Below the pieces are notes generated by a model, which worked only from the letters and a program-made list of their open reading frames with translations, made no database searches and was not told the DNA's origin. Shown piece after piece: positions 44,902 to 56,068 of a DNA stretch of 64,000 nucleotides. The translations under genes were made by a program, and so were the position numbers. Source of the stretch: Apium graveolens (lineage: Eukaryota > Streptophyta > Magnoliopsida > Apiales > Apiaceae). The DNA is taken from contig NC_133650.1 in assembly GCF_009905375.1 (NCBI RefSeq), forward strand, positions 172,502,518-172,566,517, read 5' to 3'. Within the stretch, counting starts at the first letter, position 1. Each line of letters opens with the position of its first letter.

Positions 44902-47900
44902 ATGGCGAATAATATTCAGATTCTAAAAATAAATTTTGTTTCAATTATTGAACGTGATCCAGTTAAAATGGCACATTTTGAGACATGGATCCATTTTCTA
45001 AATGAACACTCCATTGTGCGCTTTGCATTATCTACTAATGTGAAATTGAATGTTGAGCTTCTCAGGCATGTGCATAGGACAACAACAAACTCCTCTAATG
45101 GTGAACAATTGGATTTTTCTTTTGTTATTGGTAATGATACCATCAGAATCACAGAAGATGATTTTATTGAACATCTTCAGCTACCTCGTGATAATTTTGA
45201 TGCAATTCTACAAGGTTGTGAATTACTCAGTTTCTTCAAAGGAATAAGAAGCATATTGACAGGGAATGACGATTTTCCTAAACACTTCAACAAGAGTCAT
45301 CTTCCAAAGGAATGGAATCTGTTTTTTAATATATTATCTCACTACTTGGCTCCCAAGACTGGTGGATTCCATGGACTGACTCATTTCAATCAAGTTGTTG
45401 GTGTTGCTGTCGCAAATAATCTTTGCATCAATTTTGGATGTTTATTCATGAAGCACATTTTGGAGAACCAATCTCAGCATTAACACTTTATCTTATACAC
45501 AAGGTTTCTTCAGATTGTGCTCAATGGAAAACTGTCAGAAGCATAAAAAGCATCAACTTACAGTGACATCTTGAAAGATTCTCCTATCTTATCCCCGTTG
45601 ATAGTGATTAAATTTCACAGGAAAGGAAACTATTCAAATGCAAACGTTGCTTTCCTAACAGACCACATGATAGATGTCTTTGCTACTATCAATGCTCAAT
45701 ATGAAGATGAAGACGATGAAGGTGAACCTCAAGCTGATAATGCACCACCGGAAAACATTGTTCATGCACCTGAAGAGAATATGAATGAAGAAGCAGATCA
45801 ACCTGAGCCTGAACATGGTGATCAAGCAGAGGATGAAGTTGAACCACAACAAGAAGGTAAAACTGATAATTCTCAACAACCTCAACCTGAAGCTGCTAGA
45901 TAACCTCCTCAAGCTGCTGAGTCTACTCACTCTAATACATCTGTCTACAGACCAGCTTTCTCAGGTATGGGTACATCTGCTATGCGTAATACTTATGAAG
46001 CATGCTCTGATTTCATTAGTATAGATCAATTACATCTTGACCCTCATCACACACAGCTACTTATTGAACAAGTAGATAGAAGAGGGAGTGAATTTGGCAT
46101 ACCGCAAATTCATAACCACCCTCTAGAGCCTAATCAAACACCTTCAACTCTCTTAGCCCAAATCCTGAAGTATAAGGACCCTATGCATATAGAGGGAGAA
46201 ACTGCACTAGATGCAGCAAATAAGGAAGGTACTTTAAGAGAACCCACATCTCTATCTCCATTGAAGCAAATAAATAAATCCCTTGAGACAACTGTAAACC
46301 TCCAGGTATCTTCTCAAAAGAATCTCTGGCTAAAAAGGAAACTAAACAGTTACTAGATCTATCTTCTCAACAATGTAGATTTATTGAAATTCGCCCATCG
46401 GCCACGGCCTCCTGTAATGAGTCAAACACACTATCCACTATCCAAGCTCTTGAAACATTAAATAAGTCGATTAGAAGAGTTCTATTTGGTGAGGAAGTAT
46501 TGACGAAAACAGGGCATTCAACCATTTTACGGTTAGAATATCCTGTTCGAGGTCCTTCAATGGATCAACTGCCTTCACAGGTGTTAGGAGAGAGTGTTGT
46601 AATCGCTTCCAGATCTAGCACAACACTTACCTCCCCATGATTGATAACCCTGGATGCATCCGCGGATAGTGGATCCGACATAGGCGCGGATCGGCAACCC
46701 ATTACCAATGAACTAGATTTAACTAGTGTGCCTAAGGTGTATGTATCTTCAAAGATACAAGGGGAAGCTGGGGATCAGATGCCAAATATGACGGCCCCAG
46801 TGCTCCTCCTTAAGGATGAGTCATCTTGATGAGTCATCTAATGATGACATGCAACTTGTCTCAAAAAAGGATTGGAGATTGTGAACTCTCATTGCACCAA
46901 TGCTGACCTCCTTAAGGATGGCTCCAGTATCTTCTGCAGGTACATTTGGAACTCGGAGCTCTGAGCGGAGTGCACATGTGAGAACGAGTGAAACACATCA
47001 CCCCAAACCGAGTGCTAGAGTGATGAGTGAAACAATACGAGAAGCCTGTGAGACACCCACTATCCAAAATACACCAATAGATCTATCAAACTATGTCACC
47101 AAATCCTATCTTGAAGAGCAGCTGGCTTTCAAAGACAGTTATCTTAAAGAACAACTGGCTCTTAAAGACCAACATTTCCAGGAATAATTATCTCTTAGGG
47201 ATCATCAAATCGCTAGTCTTTCCGATCAACTTGAACATCAGCAAGCAGCATTCACAAGTTTACGGGAATTCTTTGAGCGATCTCTATCTCACACAGGAAA
47301 AGGAAATGAAATTTCCAATACTGAGCCAAAGCTCTCAGTTAAAAGCAAGCGCCAATCCCGGTCTCTTTTGAAGCAGCTCGTGCCAGTGCTGGGCCAATGA
47401 CCTCAGTGAGTAAGCAACTTCCTGTTTCTCTTGAGATCCCTGTCTCGACCTTACATGCTCAATCAACACCAGCTCTGAAGGATAACCCAACTGAGGGGGA
47501 GAATAGGGTAGAAGAGCAAGAAAAAGTAGCCATTGCTGTTGATCTACTTCAAGATGCTTTTAGAATACTAGAGTTACCTATGTTGAATTTGGAGATGAGA
47601 TAAGGGAAGAGCAAGAAGAGAGAATTGATGAAAGGGTGCTCCTCAAAGAAAGATTCACTAAGAAAAGTGCAACATCTCAGGGGGGCAATCAGGACATCTG
47701 AGCCAAATAATTACAACTCAGAAAAATCTGTTATCTCAGATATATGCTCCAAGACCCTTATTCTCTGAAGAGGAAATGGAGGAAGGTGAAATAGATGAAA
47801 GTGATGTTCCAATGGGGTGTGAGCCAAGATTTGAAGAAGTGGCTACGAAAGAGAGAAAGATCATTACTGAGGATGAAGAGTTTGAAGATGAAAATGCTTT

Positions 47901-48402
47901 CTCAGATGACTGTTTATTCTATGGATTGCCAGAGAAAATCAATCACTCTTATACAGAGATTCAAGAGGAAATGGAAATATCAAGAGCAAGAATTCAGAGA
48001 GCCATTCAAAGAAGGGTGAACAGAGAAGCGAGAGAAGCATATCTTCGAGCTAATAGGAAAGGTAGCAAATTGGAAGAAATAAAGAAGAAAATGGATAAAC
48101 CAGAAATATATCACTATTCAGACCCTGATAACTCTAATCTGTTGAGAACTGTGGAACATTACAGAAAGGAGTATGAAAATATCCATGAGTTCTATGATCA
48201 TTTCAGCAAAATAATTATTGGATCTACTATGAACATTCTGAAGAATGGATGGAAGATCATTATCAATCACAGAGATGGTCTACAGATGAAGGTGTCTACC
48301 AGTGTGCTGAAGAAGTTGAACATTGTTGAACTGTTTGTCTTAGCCTCAAAAATCCCCAGGCTGAAATCAAATGATAATGAAAATTTCAGAGACAAACTTT
48401 GA
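44902..48402 (+). pseudogene. Third ORF of element A (Sirevirus-type, decayed)
   Basis: The ATG at 44902 opens 193 codons with the same kind of N-terminal domain as ORF3 of element B (HFETWIHFLNEHSIVRFAL, DDFIEHLQLPRDNF, KEWNLFFNILSHYLAP). After a stop at 45481 it continues in broken pieces: an acidic Gln/Glu/Pro-rich section (45571-45903), then 45967-46356, 46900-47187 with repeated LEEQLAFKDSYLKEQLALKD, and a final charged helical part (47776-48402, including ARIQRAIQRRVNREAREAYL). Stops and frameshifts are numerous. The order globular domain, low-complexity acidic section, helical end is as in B. Function is unknown. It is a remnant. Confidence 0.68.
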
Positions 48403-48544
48403 AGAATGATGATGGATGTATCCCCTCAAGCCTTTATGTATCCATTTGTGATCAAAGTAATTGCGGATGGCAGGATGCAAAATATCACTATATCTGACCA
48501 ACATCTGAGATCCATTCGATATCTACAACTCACTTTTCTTGAAA

Positions 48545-49236
48545 GCCATAGAAGTGTATACAAGGACAATCTATGATAGCCACAGAACTGGTCGCCATAG
48601 AGTCTAGTCACCATAGAAGAAGATACAGTGGCTACCTGGTCGCCATAGGGCCTTGGCTGGTCGCCATAGAACTTCAAGTGTTCACCTGGTCGCCATACTG
48701 TTCACCTGGTCTCCATAGAGTTCACCTGGTCGCCATAGAGTTCACCTGGTCACCATAGAACATCAGCAGTCGCCTTAGAGCATTACAGAGGCACTGGTCG
48801 CCATCAAAGGTTGCTCAAGTCGCCATAGAAGAGTTATGAAATTCATTGATTTACTTGCAGTAAATTAAAAGGATTGTGTGGACACAAGAATGCCACCTGT
48901 CCAATGAATTTGAAAGTCTACAACAACAGCTGAATGAATTGAATTCATTATCAGTCATCTTCTTCAGCAACACAATTTAGTTTACGAGAGGTCCATTAAA
49001 GCCCCTCATTTATTAAGCTTGTAAACATATTGTTATGCTGCTGAATTTATTGTAGCTAATCAATTTATTGATTAGATTGTAGCAACCTCAGGGATTATAT
49101 TAATAAAACAATATATTCCTCGAATTGTTTTGTGTCTTATTTGATTTCGTACTATTAACGAAGAACTTGTAAACGAATCGAGAAAGATTGTAGGTATCGT
49201 ATTCAACCCCCCTTCTACGATACTTTGGGACTAACA
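48545..49236 (+). repeat. 3' LTR of element A, 5'-truncated
   Basis: It aligns with 9367-10091 of the 5' LTR, including about 13 GGTCGCCATAGA-type motifs, and ends in the same CTAACA. The first roughly 500 bp of the LTR and the polypurine tract are missing: ORF3-derived sequence joins directly to LTR sequence at about 48544. A further stretch of about 41 bp between two motif copies (present at 9409-9450) is absent. The TATA box of the 5' LTR reads TATGAAA here. Confidence 0.85.
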
Positions 49237-49365
49237 CTTGTAGTACCATTTTCAGACGGTACAAATTGTTATGTTCTCTATTTTTTGAAATTACTTTTAT
49301 TTTTTATGCTCACAACACACTAAATGTACGTCTACATCAAACAAAGAATATTTTTATAAATTATG
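49237..49365. other. Right flank of element A
   Basis: It begins CTTGT, a one-mismatch partner of CTTGC before the 5' LTR. No feature was seen. Confidence 0.4.
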
Positions 49366-49905
49366 TACCACTACACTTCTAAAATTCATTATTATGAGGT
49401 CTCGTCAAGAAAAAATATATTCCCCCATGATACCTTTTTCCAAGGAACTAAAACCATACAAAAAAGAATTTAAAATAATATAAAAAATACATACTACAAA
49501 TAAGTTTACATCACTAGTCAACAAAAAAAGAATTACACCAGAATAATATTTTGGGAATTAAATATGAGTGTTCCAAAATATGCCCTCACGTAATAAATGC
49601 GCACTCGACTCACATGGTACCCTTTTTGAAGCTTTAAAAGTCATATATATATATAACTTTTTCATTAAAATAAAAAATACACTAAAAATAGGTTTACATC
49701 ACCAACCAACAAAATAAAAATTAAATCAAAATAATTTTTTTAAAATATAATATTATAGCTCAAAACATGACCTTCAGACGATTTTTTACTTGCAAACTAA
49801 TACACACAAGTCACAAACGGGGAGGAAAAGAAAAAACTATATATATATATACACCCCAGAACATCACTACTTCTGGGTCTCTGTGGCCGAACCCCAAAAG
49901 CACTG
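49366..49905 (-). repeat. Right arm of the large-scale inverted repeat
   Basis: Its reverse complement matches 2290-2835 with scattered changes, including the internal tandem duplication of about 186 bp. The arms are about 46.5 kb apart and enclose the CACTA element and the whole element A stack. The arm ends about 750 bp before the HPRT start codon. Confidence 0.8.
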
Positions 49906-50460
49906 GACTTCTGTGTAGACCTGTTAACGTTTCGTGTCTTATACAAACGTTCCGTGTACTTTCGTGTACGAAACCTAAAACCCGAATCTGACCCAGATTT
50001 ACGTGTAGCAATTTAGTGACACTAACTCGAAACTAATATATTCGTGTTTACCCGCTTTAGTACACTAAAGTACACGAATTGTATACGAAAAAAATTAATT
50101 GTTAAAAAATATAATAGTTAATTAAATGGTGTCAATGAAACAATAATATATTTTTAATATTTACAATTATATATATGCTATTTAGAATTAGTAAAATTCA
50201 AAATTCACATTTGGTATTTAGTATATATATGTATATTATATACTTTTAAAAATTTAACTATTTATTTATTTTGTATACTTTCGTTCCGTGTCGTGTACCT
50301 ATATCGAAAATCCAAACCCGACACTAATTATATTCGTATTTTTTCGTGTTCTTTTGTGTTCGTGTACTTTCGTGTTCGTGTACCAAATTTTTGAACCCAA
50401 ATACTAATTATTCGTGTCGTTTCGTACCGTGTTCACGTGTCATATACCAGTATTGCCAAG
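49906..50460. repeat. CGTGT-rich repetitive stretch upstream of the HPRT gene
   Basis: Words such as TTCGTGTACTTTCGTG, TTCCGTGTCGTGTACC, ACCCGACACTAA and their complements (TACACGAA, CCCGAATCTGACCC) recur at both ends of this segment (49930-50095 and 50278-50450) around an AT-rich middle. The pattern, CGTGT-type words at both ends in opposite senses, is like small non-autonomous DNA transposons. I could not define terminal repeats or a target duplication. It occupies the likely distal promoter of the HPRT gene. Confidence 0.5.
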
Positions 50461-50660
50461 TCCGATTCTGTGTCATTTCCAAAAAATTTTGAGTAGATAT
50501 GCCATAAAAATAAACTATCAATTCAAGTGTGCCAAAAATGTCAAAAAAGCGTGGATTCGGGGTTTGCACTTTGTTAATGTTGAACATCTGTGCATCCGAC
50601 CCGACCAATCCTTTGCTAAGACATTGCATCGTCCTCGGCGCCATTTACAACACATTATAC

Positions 50661-52297
50661 ATGGACAAAGATATACATACAATTCTATGGACAGAACAAG
50701 CTTTAGCTCAACGAGTCACTCAACTCGCTTCTCAAATCACCGCTGATTTTAACTCATCTCCATCTTCTCCTGTTCTCCTCGGCGTAGCCAACGGCGCTTT
50801 CATTTTCCTTGCCGACCTCGCTAGAAATATCAATCTTCCTGTTTCTATCGATTTCATTCGAGCCAATTCTTACGCTTCTTCTACTCTTTCCAATGGCGCT
50901 CCTATTTTTTCACTTGATTTGAAGCTCGACATTCTAGGGAAGCATGTCATTGTGGTATAACAATCCTTCTTTTGTTGTTTTTTTTTTAAATTTTGCACAC
51001 CAACTGTTTGTGTTTTTGCTGGTGATGAATTAGATATGTTTTGTCGGTTCTTGGGTGTGTTTGGTGATTGTTACTTGCGCGCATTTTCATTTAGTGAGTA
51101 AATGAATGTTTTGCGTTTTCTAGTTGTTGAGATAGTTTGTTGATGTACAGGTTGAGGATATTGTGGATACTGGAAACACATTGTGTTGCCTCATTCCGCA
51201 TTTGAAAAATAAGGGGGCGTCTTCGGTATCTGTGTGTACTCTTCTTGATAAGCCGTCTAGACGGAAGGTTAACTTTGAGCTCGTGGGGAATGGGAAGTAC
51301 TATTGTGGCTTTGAGGTAATCTTGTCTTGAAGTTTACTTCACTTGTCATTCCTACGTTGTTGCGCTATTTGATGAATCTATTGTTTCCAGATGTTCTGTA
51401 TTATTTGTTCTTACCGTCGGATATTGTGGCACCAAGGCCCTGATTGTTCTTTTAAAAGTCATTTTGTAGGTAATTGACTTTCACAAAATGGTAAATGACA
51501 ATAAACAGTCCCTCTAAAGAGATGAGCATCATAAGAAATATGAATATTACTAGTTAACTCTATACCTTTAATAAAAAAAGAATGTATGCACTGAAAATGT
51601 AACCATACTTGCAGGGGAATGGGAAAATATACTTGAATAGTTGTCTTGCAGGTTCAAAATATTAGAACTTGGGTGAAAACCATTGATGATTATTGCGTAT
51701 GTTTTAATTACTTCCTGCTACATCATTCTATGAGATATTTTGACGATTTGCGTAATATGCTTAAACTAAACTTTTCACTTACTGAGTGCTACATCCGATA
51801 GTGTAGGTTTTATCTGCTTTTCTTTCATATTGTATGTTGGAATATGTGCCTGAAAAAGTTTTGGTAGAATCATATATGTAATAAGTGCATTACGGAGTTA
51901 TGTAATCGTTTTTTTGCATTGGAATTTGGAAAACTATCCTAATCTGGGAAAATCATTGATTTACCTTGATACAATTTGAGATTTGAGTCATTTAACTGGT
52001 CATATATTGTTCGGTTGAGTGATAGTTTTGCATTTTGTTGCCTCTATTGTAAAGTTGCGGCACCTATCAATGCCTGCAACTAGACATACATCTCTTTGTT
52101 GGAAACCGTATCCCCGCCAAAAGTTGTCATTCTTCATTTATGTTATTATTTCTGGATAACAGGACACAAAGTAACACCATCTTCTCTTCTTTTGGCAGTG
52201 TCCAGATCATTTCGTGGTGGGCTATGGACTTGATTTCGCTGAGCGATACAGAAACTTGCCTTTCATTGGGGTGTTGAAGCCTGAGATTTACAAATAG
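50661..52297 (+). CDS. HPRT: Hypoxanthine-guanine phosphoribosyltransferase (three exons, intact)
   Basis: Exons 50661-50954, 51151-51315 and 52199-52297 are joined at GT-AG introns in phase 0 and encode 185 residues, the usual size for plant HPRT. The enzyme converts hypoxanthine or guanine plus PRPP to IMP or GMP in purine salvage, probably in the cytosol. Motifs visible are SQITADF and [17 protein letters not shown] near the N-terminus, FDFxRANSYAS-type wording ([12 protein letters not shown]), the PRPP loop [12 protein letters not shown] (residues 98-109, starting at the exon 1/2 junction), [16 protein letters not shown], and the C-terminal [20 protein letters not shown]. The ATG at 50661 is chosen because the protein then starts as in plant relatives. 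An in-frame ATG at 50529 would add 44 residues. No stops or frameshifts were seen. It is the only clearly functional gene here. Confidence 0.93.
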
Positions 52298-52609
52298 TTT
52301 TTTGTCAAAGGTTCATGGAATTGTTTGGTCTCGTTTTATATATAGATTCGTTGTTTTAGTAATTGGAATTGTTTGCTAGCTTGTTTGTCCCATCGTTCAA
52401 CATTTACTTGGACAGTTGTCAATTGTGGGATTAAAGATTTAAATAACATACAAGTTTAGAGGGACAATTCAAATAGATTTAAGGGCATATGAAGGGAACT
52501 ACAAGGCAAATATGAGTATTTGTATGTCTTTTAATTATTATAATCTTGGCAAAACTGAAGGGAAATTAGAAAGCAGATGTTTTGTGTATTTTTTTGTTAC
52601 TTGTCATTT
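52298..52609 (+). other. HPRT 3' flank
   Basis: Probable 3' untranslated region and downstream spacer of the HPRT gene. T-rich. No other gene was seen. Confidence 0.5.
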
Positions 52610-52835
52610 GGCAAGGGAGACCTGGCCAGTTGTGCGGTCCGTGTGTGCCAGGCCGGGCTGCACACGGTTGAGCACTCGGGATATCGACACTGGACCGACC
52701 TGCTTAATAACGAACCGGGCTCGGGCCGGGTTTGAACCGTCAAAATTAGACTCGTAACCGGTACACGATTAACCGCGACTTACGAGCTGTGCGAGTTGGG
52801 ACGGTTAACCGGGCTGTGTGTGCGGGTTGTTGATT
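52610..52835 (+). repeat. GC-rich island repeat, copy 1
   Basis: A compact GC-rich block in AT-rich DNA. It has CGGGCTCGGGCCGGG and inverted words GGTTTGAACCG and CGGTTAACCGG. The string GACTCGTAACCGGTACACGATTA, then TTACGAGCTGTGCGAGTTGG, recurs in the same orientation in copy 2 about 480 bp away. Such GGGCCGG/ACGAGCTGTGCGAG-rich segments are typical of the ends of some non-autonomous plant hAT-like elements, but no boundaries were found. Confidence 0.6.
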
Positions 52836-53117
52836 AAGTTGTAGCAGTCAGCAAAGCAAAAGAAATGTATTATTATTATTTATTTGTGTTATTATAATAT
52901 TTTCCCAACCACTGTCTGCATCTTATAACTCTAAAATTTGTTATTGTTTTTATAATCATAACCGCTAATCTCAATATCACCTTCTATTTACATCACTTCA
53001 ATTCAACAACCTTGACTGCCTGAACTATTTCTGTTAAAAACATCCATATTCCTTCACTTCAAAACTAGTTGCAAAGTCACATCTACATGCTGGTTCATGC
53101 TCTTTATATGCTAATGT

Positions 53118-53346
53118 CTATGCAAACCCGCGGGCCTGTACGGGTTGGCAGGCGTGTGCAGCTTGCGTGGGTTCTGTGTGGGCGGGTTAGTGCGGGCCGG
53201 TCCCAGTCCCAGTCCCGATTTTTATGATATATGATTCGTAACCAGTTCGATTATATTTACGAGTTGTGCGAGCTTGAATTAGCCCGGTTTGAGCCGAATA
53301 ATTCCGGGTTTCAGTACGAACCGGTTCCGAGCGGACGGTTCTGTTG
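53118..53346 (+). repeat. GC-rich island repeat, copy 2
   Basis: Direct, diverged copy of 52610-52835. It shares GATTCGTAACCAGTTCGATTA and TTACGAGTTGTGCGAGCTTG, with CGGGTTGGCAGG and GTGCGGGCCGG around them. The AT-rich sequence between the two copies (52836-53117) has no gene. Confidence 0.6.
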
Positions 53347-54336
53347 GATATAATTCTAACTATACAGCAATAATGAGTAGTTATATATATATATATAATA
53401 ACAGAACAAGACAAATAACCAAATAACCAACTAACGAAACAACTAACGAAACAAAACAGGAAGACAACAACAAACTATAAAGACCGTAATTGACAAAGAA
53501 AGTAAAGTAAACTTATCTATTATCGCTTTCCAAATTTTGATAAGAAGAAGAATACAACAGCTGAGTCGCCAAACGCTTCAAGAGGACTTGACTGTTCTTG
53601 AAGAGATTATTGCCCCCACTTAAGCTGTGATGGAATGCATCAATATCGCTTCCAGGATAAAACAACAACAGGTCAATCTGGCCACAAAACCGCAATGATC
53701 AACGACGACTCGCACCTCAGTTTGCCTATAAAAAAGCATATGCAACTCATATATGTTTGCGAGGTAGGCACCGAGACTTGTGTTATTTATCTCAAGTATA
53801 CCTCTCAATATATAGGTATCTCAAGTTGCTCTTCTTTTATTTTACTCGATGTGGTATCTCAAGTAACAAAACAGAAAAAGTAAATAAAATAGGTTTTCCT
53901 TATTATTTATATTATATCCTGATTAATTAATATTAATATTACAAAATATATTCAGAGTATGATTAAAATAATCCTTACTTAATATAATTAATATTATTAA
54001 TTAAATAATCAATATAAATAATTAAACTTAGAATAGAAAAGAAAATTATAAGAGTTCCCACTAGCACTAGGCCACACAAGCATTCCACTTATGCTAGTAG
54101 TTGTAAACAACACTAACACAAGATTCTATATAAATCAAATATCTTTCTTTTTCAATATCAATATGGGAAAAAATCCTCATAACCCATTTCAAACAAGCAA
54201 CTTTGTCTCAATATATTCATGGATTCCAATAAGAAATGTCTTAGATCCAAATATGAAAGTTTAATTCCTCATTTCAAGGAACAACCTCCAAGGTTAACTT
54301 CCGGAAATCATACCAAGAACATATATAAAGTATGTC
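53347..54336. other. AT-rich stretch, no gene assigned
   Basis: A TA tract lies at 53383-53399. On the minus strand a possible exon-like frame (53513-53695, SLSGGNNLFKNSQVLLKRLA) follows a TATAGG acceptor-like site, but it resembles no family I know. From 53880 to 54060 the DNA is almost pure AT. I do not call a gene. Confidence 0.35.
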
Positions 54337-55850
54337 TCAAACTTTCCATTTTCTAACATGAGGTAACTTATCATTTTCATCTTTAACTTTCTTTAGTTCT
54401 ACTTTAAGGTCTTCGACATCAAGTAGAGTACATCTTAGTGTAGTACTAACGTTTCTATATACTTCTTTTACGGAATCATGTTGTTCAATGCATTCCTTTG
54501 TATTACATCGTGCCTTAAGATAGTGATGAGAAACAACATTTCCATACACTAGGACAGTCTGCCTGAAGGCGACACAGTGTTCATTCTCACACAAGTTATC
54601 TGGAGGTAAAGCACGAATAGTTGGAAATGTTACCTGAGATGAAGATTCTGCCATCAATGCAAGATTTCCATATTGCTCTTCTTCATCATCAGTGTCATCC
54701 CAGCTCTTCCCCTCAGCTATGTAAGATTTCACTGGATACTTTCTTGAGCTACCTGAGTCCTTCTTCTGATAAGCTTTGGCTTTATCCTTTCCTTGCTGAG
54801 ACTTTCTGCACTCAGTGGCAAAGTGCCCATCACAGTTATAGCATCCGAACTTGCTTCTATCAACCATCCCTATCTTATAACCTGATCCAGAAGATGAACT
54901 TGACCTCTGACCACAGTTGCTGCTTCCAGAACCCCTAAAGCCTTGACTTCTTCTAAACCTGATGTTACTGAACATCCCTGCTAGATTGGCCATAGTAGGA
55001 TCTTCCATGCTTTGCAGCTCCTCAGTGGTGTAGTAGTCACTTGGACTCCCAGAGAGGTTTCCATCATCCATCTCAGCCTCAAAGAGCGTTTCAGCTTTAG
55101 ACTTAGGTTTTTCAGCAGTAATGTCAAGCTCTTTGATTCCACTAGCTACAAGAGCAGTTGTCTTGAGTAGTTCAGTATTCTTGCTAGCAACTGTTCCTCC
55201 ACCATAGATGATTTTCCTTTGTTCCCGCCCCATTTCATGAGTTTTCAGCTTACCATACAACTTCTCAAGTGTCATGGTTTCAAAGTCAACACGCTCACGA
55301 ACAGATGAAGCCTTGTTCTCTAGATGGTGAGGTAAGACAAGCATAAACTTCCTGTTGACTTCTCTCTGAGGATAAGTCTTGCCATGAATACTTAATTCGT
55401 TTAACAGCTTGTTTAGTCTTTCAAAGACTTGATTAATAATTTCTCCAGGAAAGGACATAAAGGCCTCATATTGTGAAGTCAAGATATCCAATCGATTCTG
55501 CCTGACATCTTCAATTCCTTCCATAAGCAGTTCTATGGTTTCCCACATGTGCTTTGCACTCTCACAGACCATAATTTGGTGACTCATATCATCATCCATC
55601 GAATCCACCAAAATAAGCTGCAGGCCTTCATCCAGAGCTATCAGTTCTTTGTCACGTGCACTCCATTCAGCTTCAGGATATGACATTCTCATATTAGGCA
55701 ACTCTGGATGATCCTTCATTGGCACATATCTTCCTTCTCTCAATACTTTGGATTCGATGCCCAAATTTACAATAGCATTTTCTTTTTCCATAGATTATAT
55801 CTCGATTTATCAAACTGAGGAACCTTGATACTACTAACTTTCTAAGAACT
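54337..55850 (-). pseudogene. gag of element D
   Basis: A 484-codon frame on the minus strand (55791 to 54337) covers the Copia gag-polypeptide domain (DDDMSHQIMVCESAKHMWET, RKFMLVLPHHLENKASSVRE), a Gly/Ser-rich basic stretch, a CCHC knuckle and the SYIAEGKSWDDTDDEEEQYG segment also found in element A. The N-terminal gag residues (KVPQFDKSRYNLWKKKM) are upstream in another frame at about 55790-55845, so there is a frameshift near 55740 and the ATG at 55791 is not the true start. The knuckle reads CYNCDGHFATEC, two residues shorter between the second Cys and His than the CCHC pattern, so zinc binding is probably lost. Confidence 0.82.
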
Positions 55851-56054
55851 CATCTTTTCAGATCTGAGAAAAATTTGCAATAAACCATCTCAAAATACGA
55901 TAACCCAGTCAGTCAACAATACCAAACCAGTCAAGTCAAAACCAACAAACCCAAATCAAATCTACACACCGAAAGTACTCCCAGACTCCGTACAACCAAA
56001 ATCAACAACAAAACTTCCTAATCTAACGGATCAGATCTGTATATCGATCAACAA

Positions 56055-56066
56055 GCTCTGATACCA
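56055..56066 (-). other. Primer-binding site of element D
   Basis: The complement reads TGGTATCAGAGC, a perfect initiator methionine tRNA site, two bases from the LTR end. Confidence 0.88.
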
Positions 56067-56068
56067 AT

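Larger units (their letters stand above)
8862..49236 (+). mobile_element. Element A: degenerate Copia/Sirevirus retrotransposon, split twice
   Basis: Parts in order are 5' LTR (about 8862-10091), primer-binding site, gag (10237-12702), [element B inserted], pol (26036-29510), [element C inserted], internal repeat array, third ORF (44902-48402) and a truncated 3' LTR (48545-49236). About 12.5 kb belongs to A itself. The LTRs end identically (TACTTTGGGACTAACA) and differ at about 6% of sites in the final 390 bp, so A is older than B. Copia order (integrase before reverse transcriptase), a long gag and a large ORF after pol point to the Sirevirus (SIRE/Maximus) lineage. Many stops and frameshifts make it inactive. 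The left boundary is uncertain: CTTGC precedes 8862 and CTTGT follows 49236, a one-mismatch duplication. Confidence 0.82.

Noticed and set aside
53342..53420. LTR start TGTTGGATAT
   Set aside because: It looks like a Copia LTR beginning, but no partner LTR, primer-binding site or target duplication was found.
53513..53808. Minus-strand gene fragment
   Set aside because: Two overlapping short frames without family features. The splice signals are not convincing.
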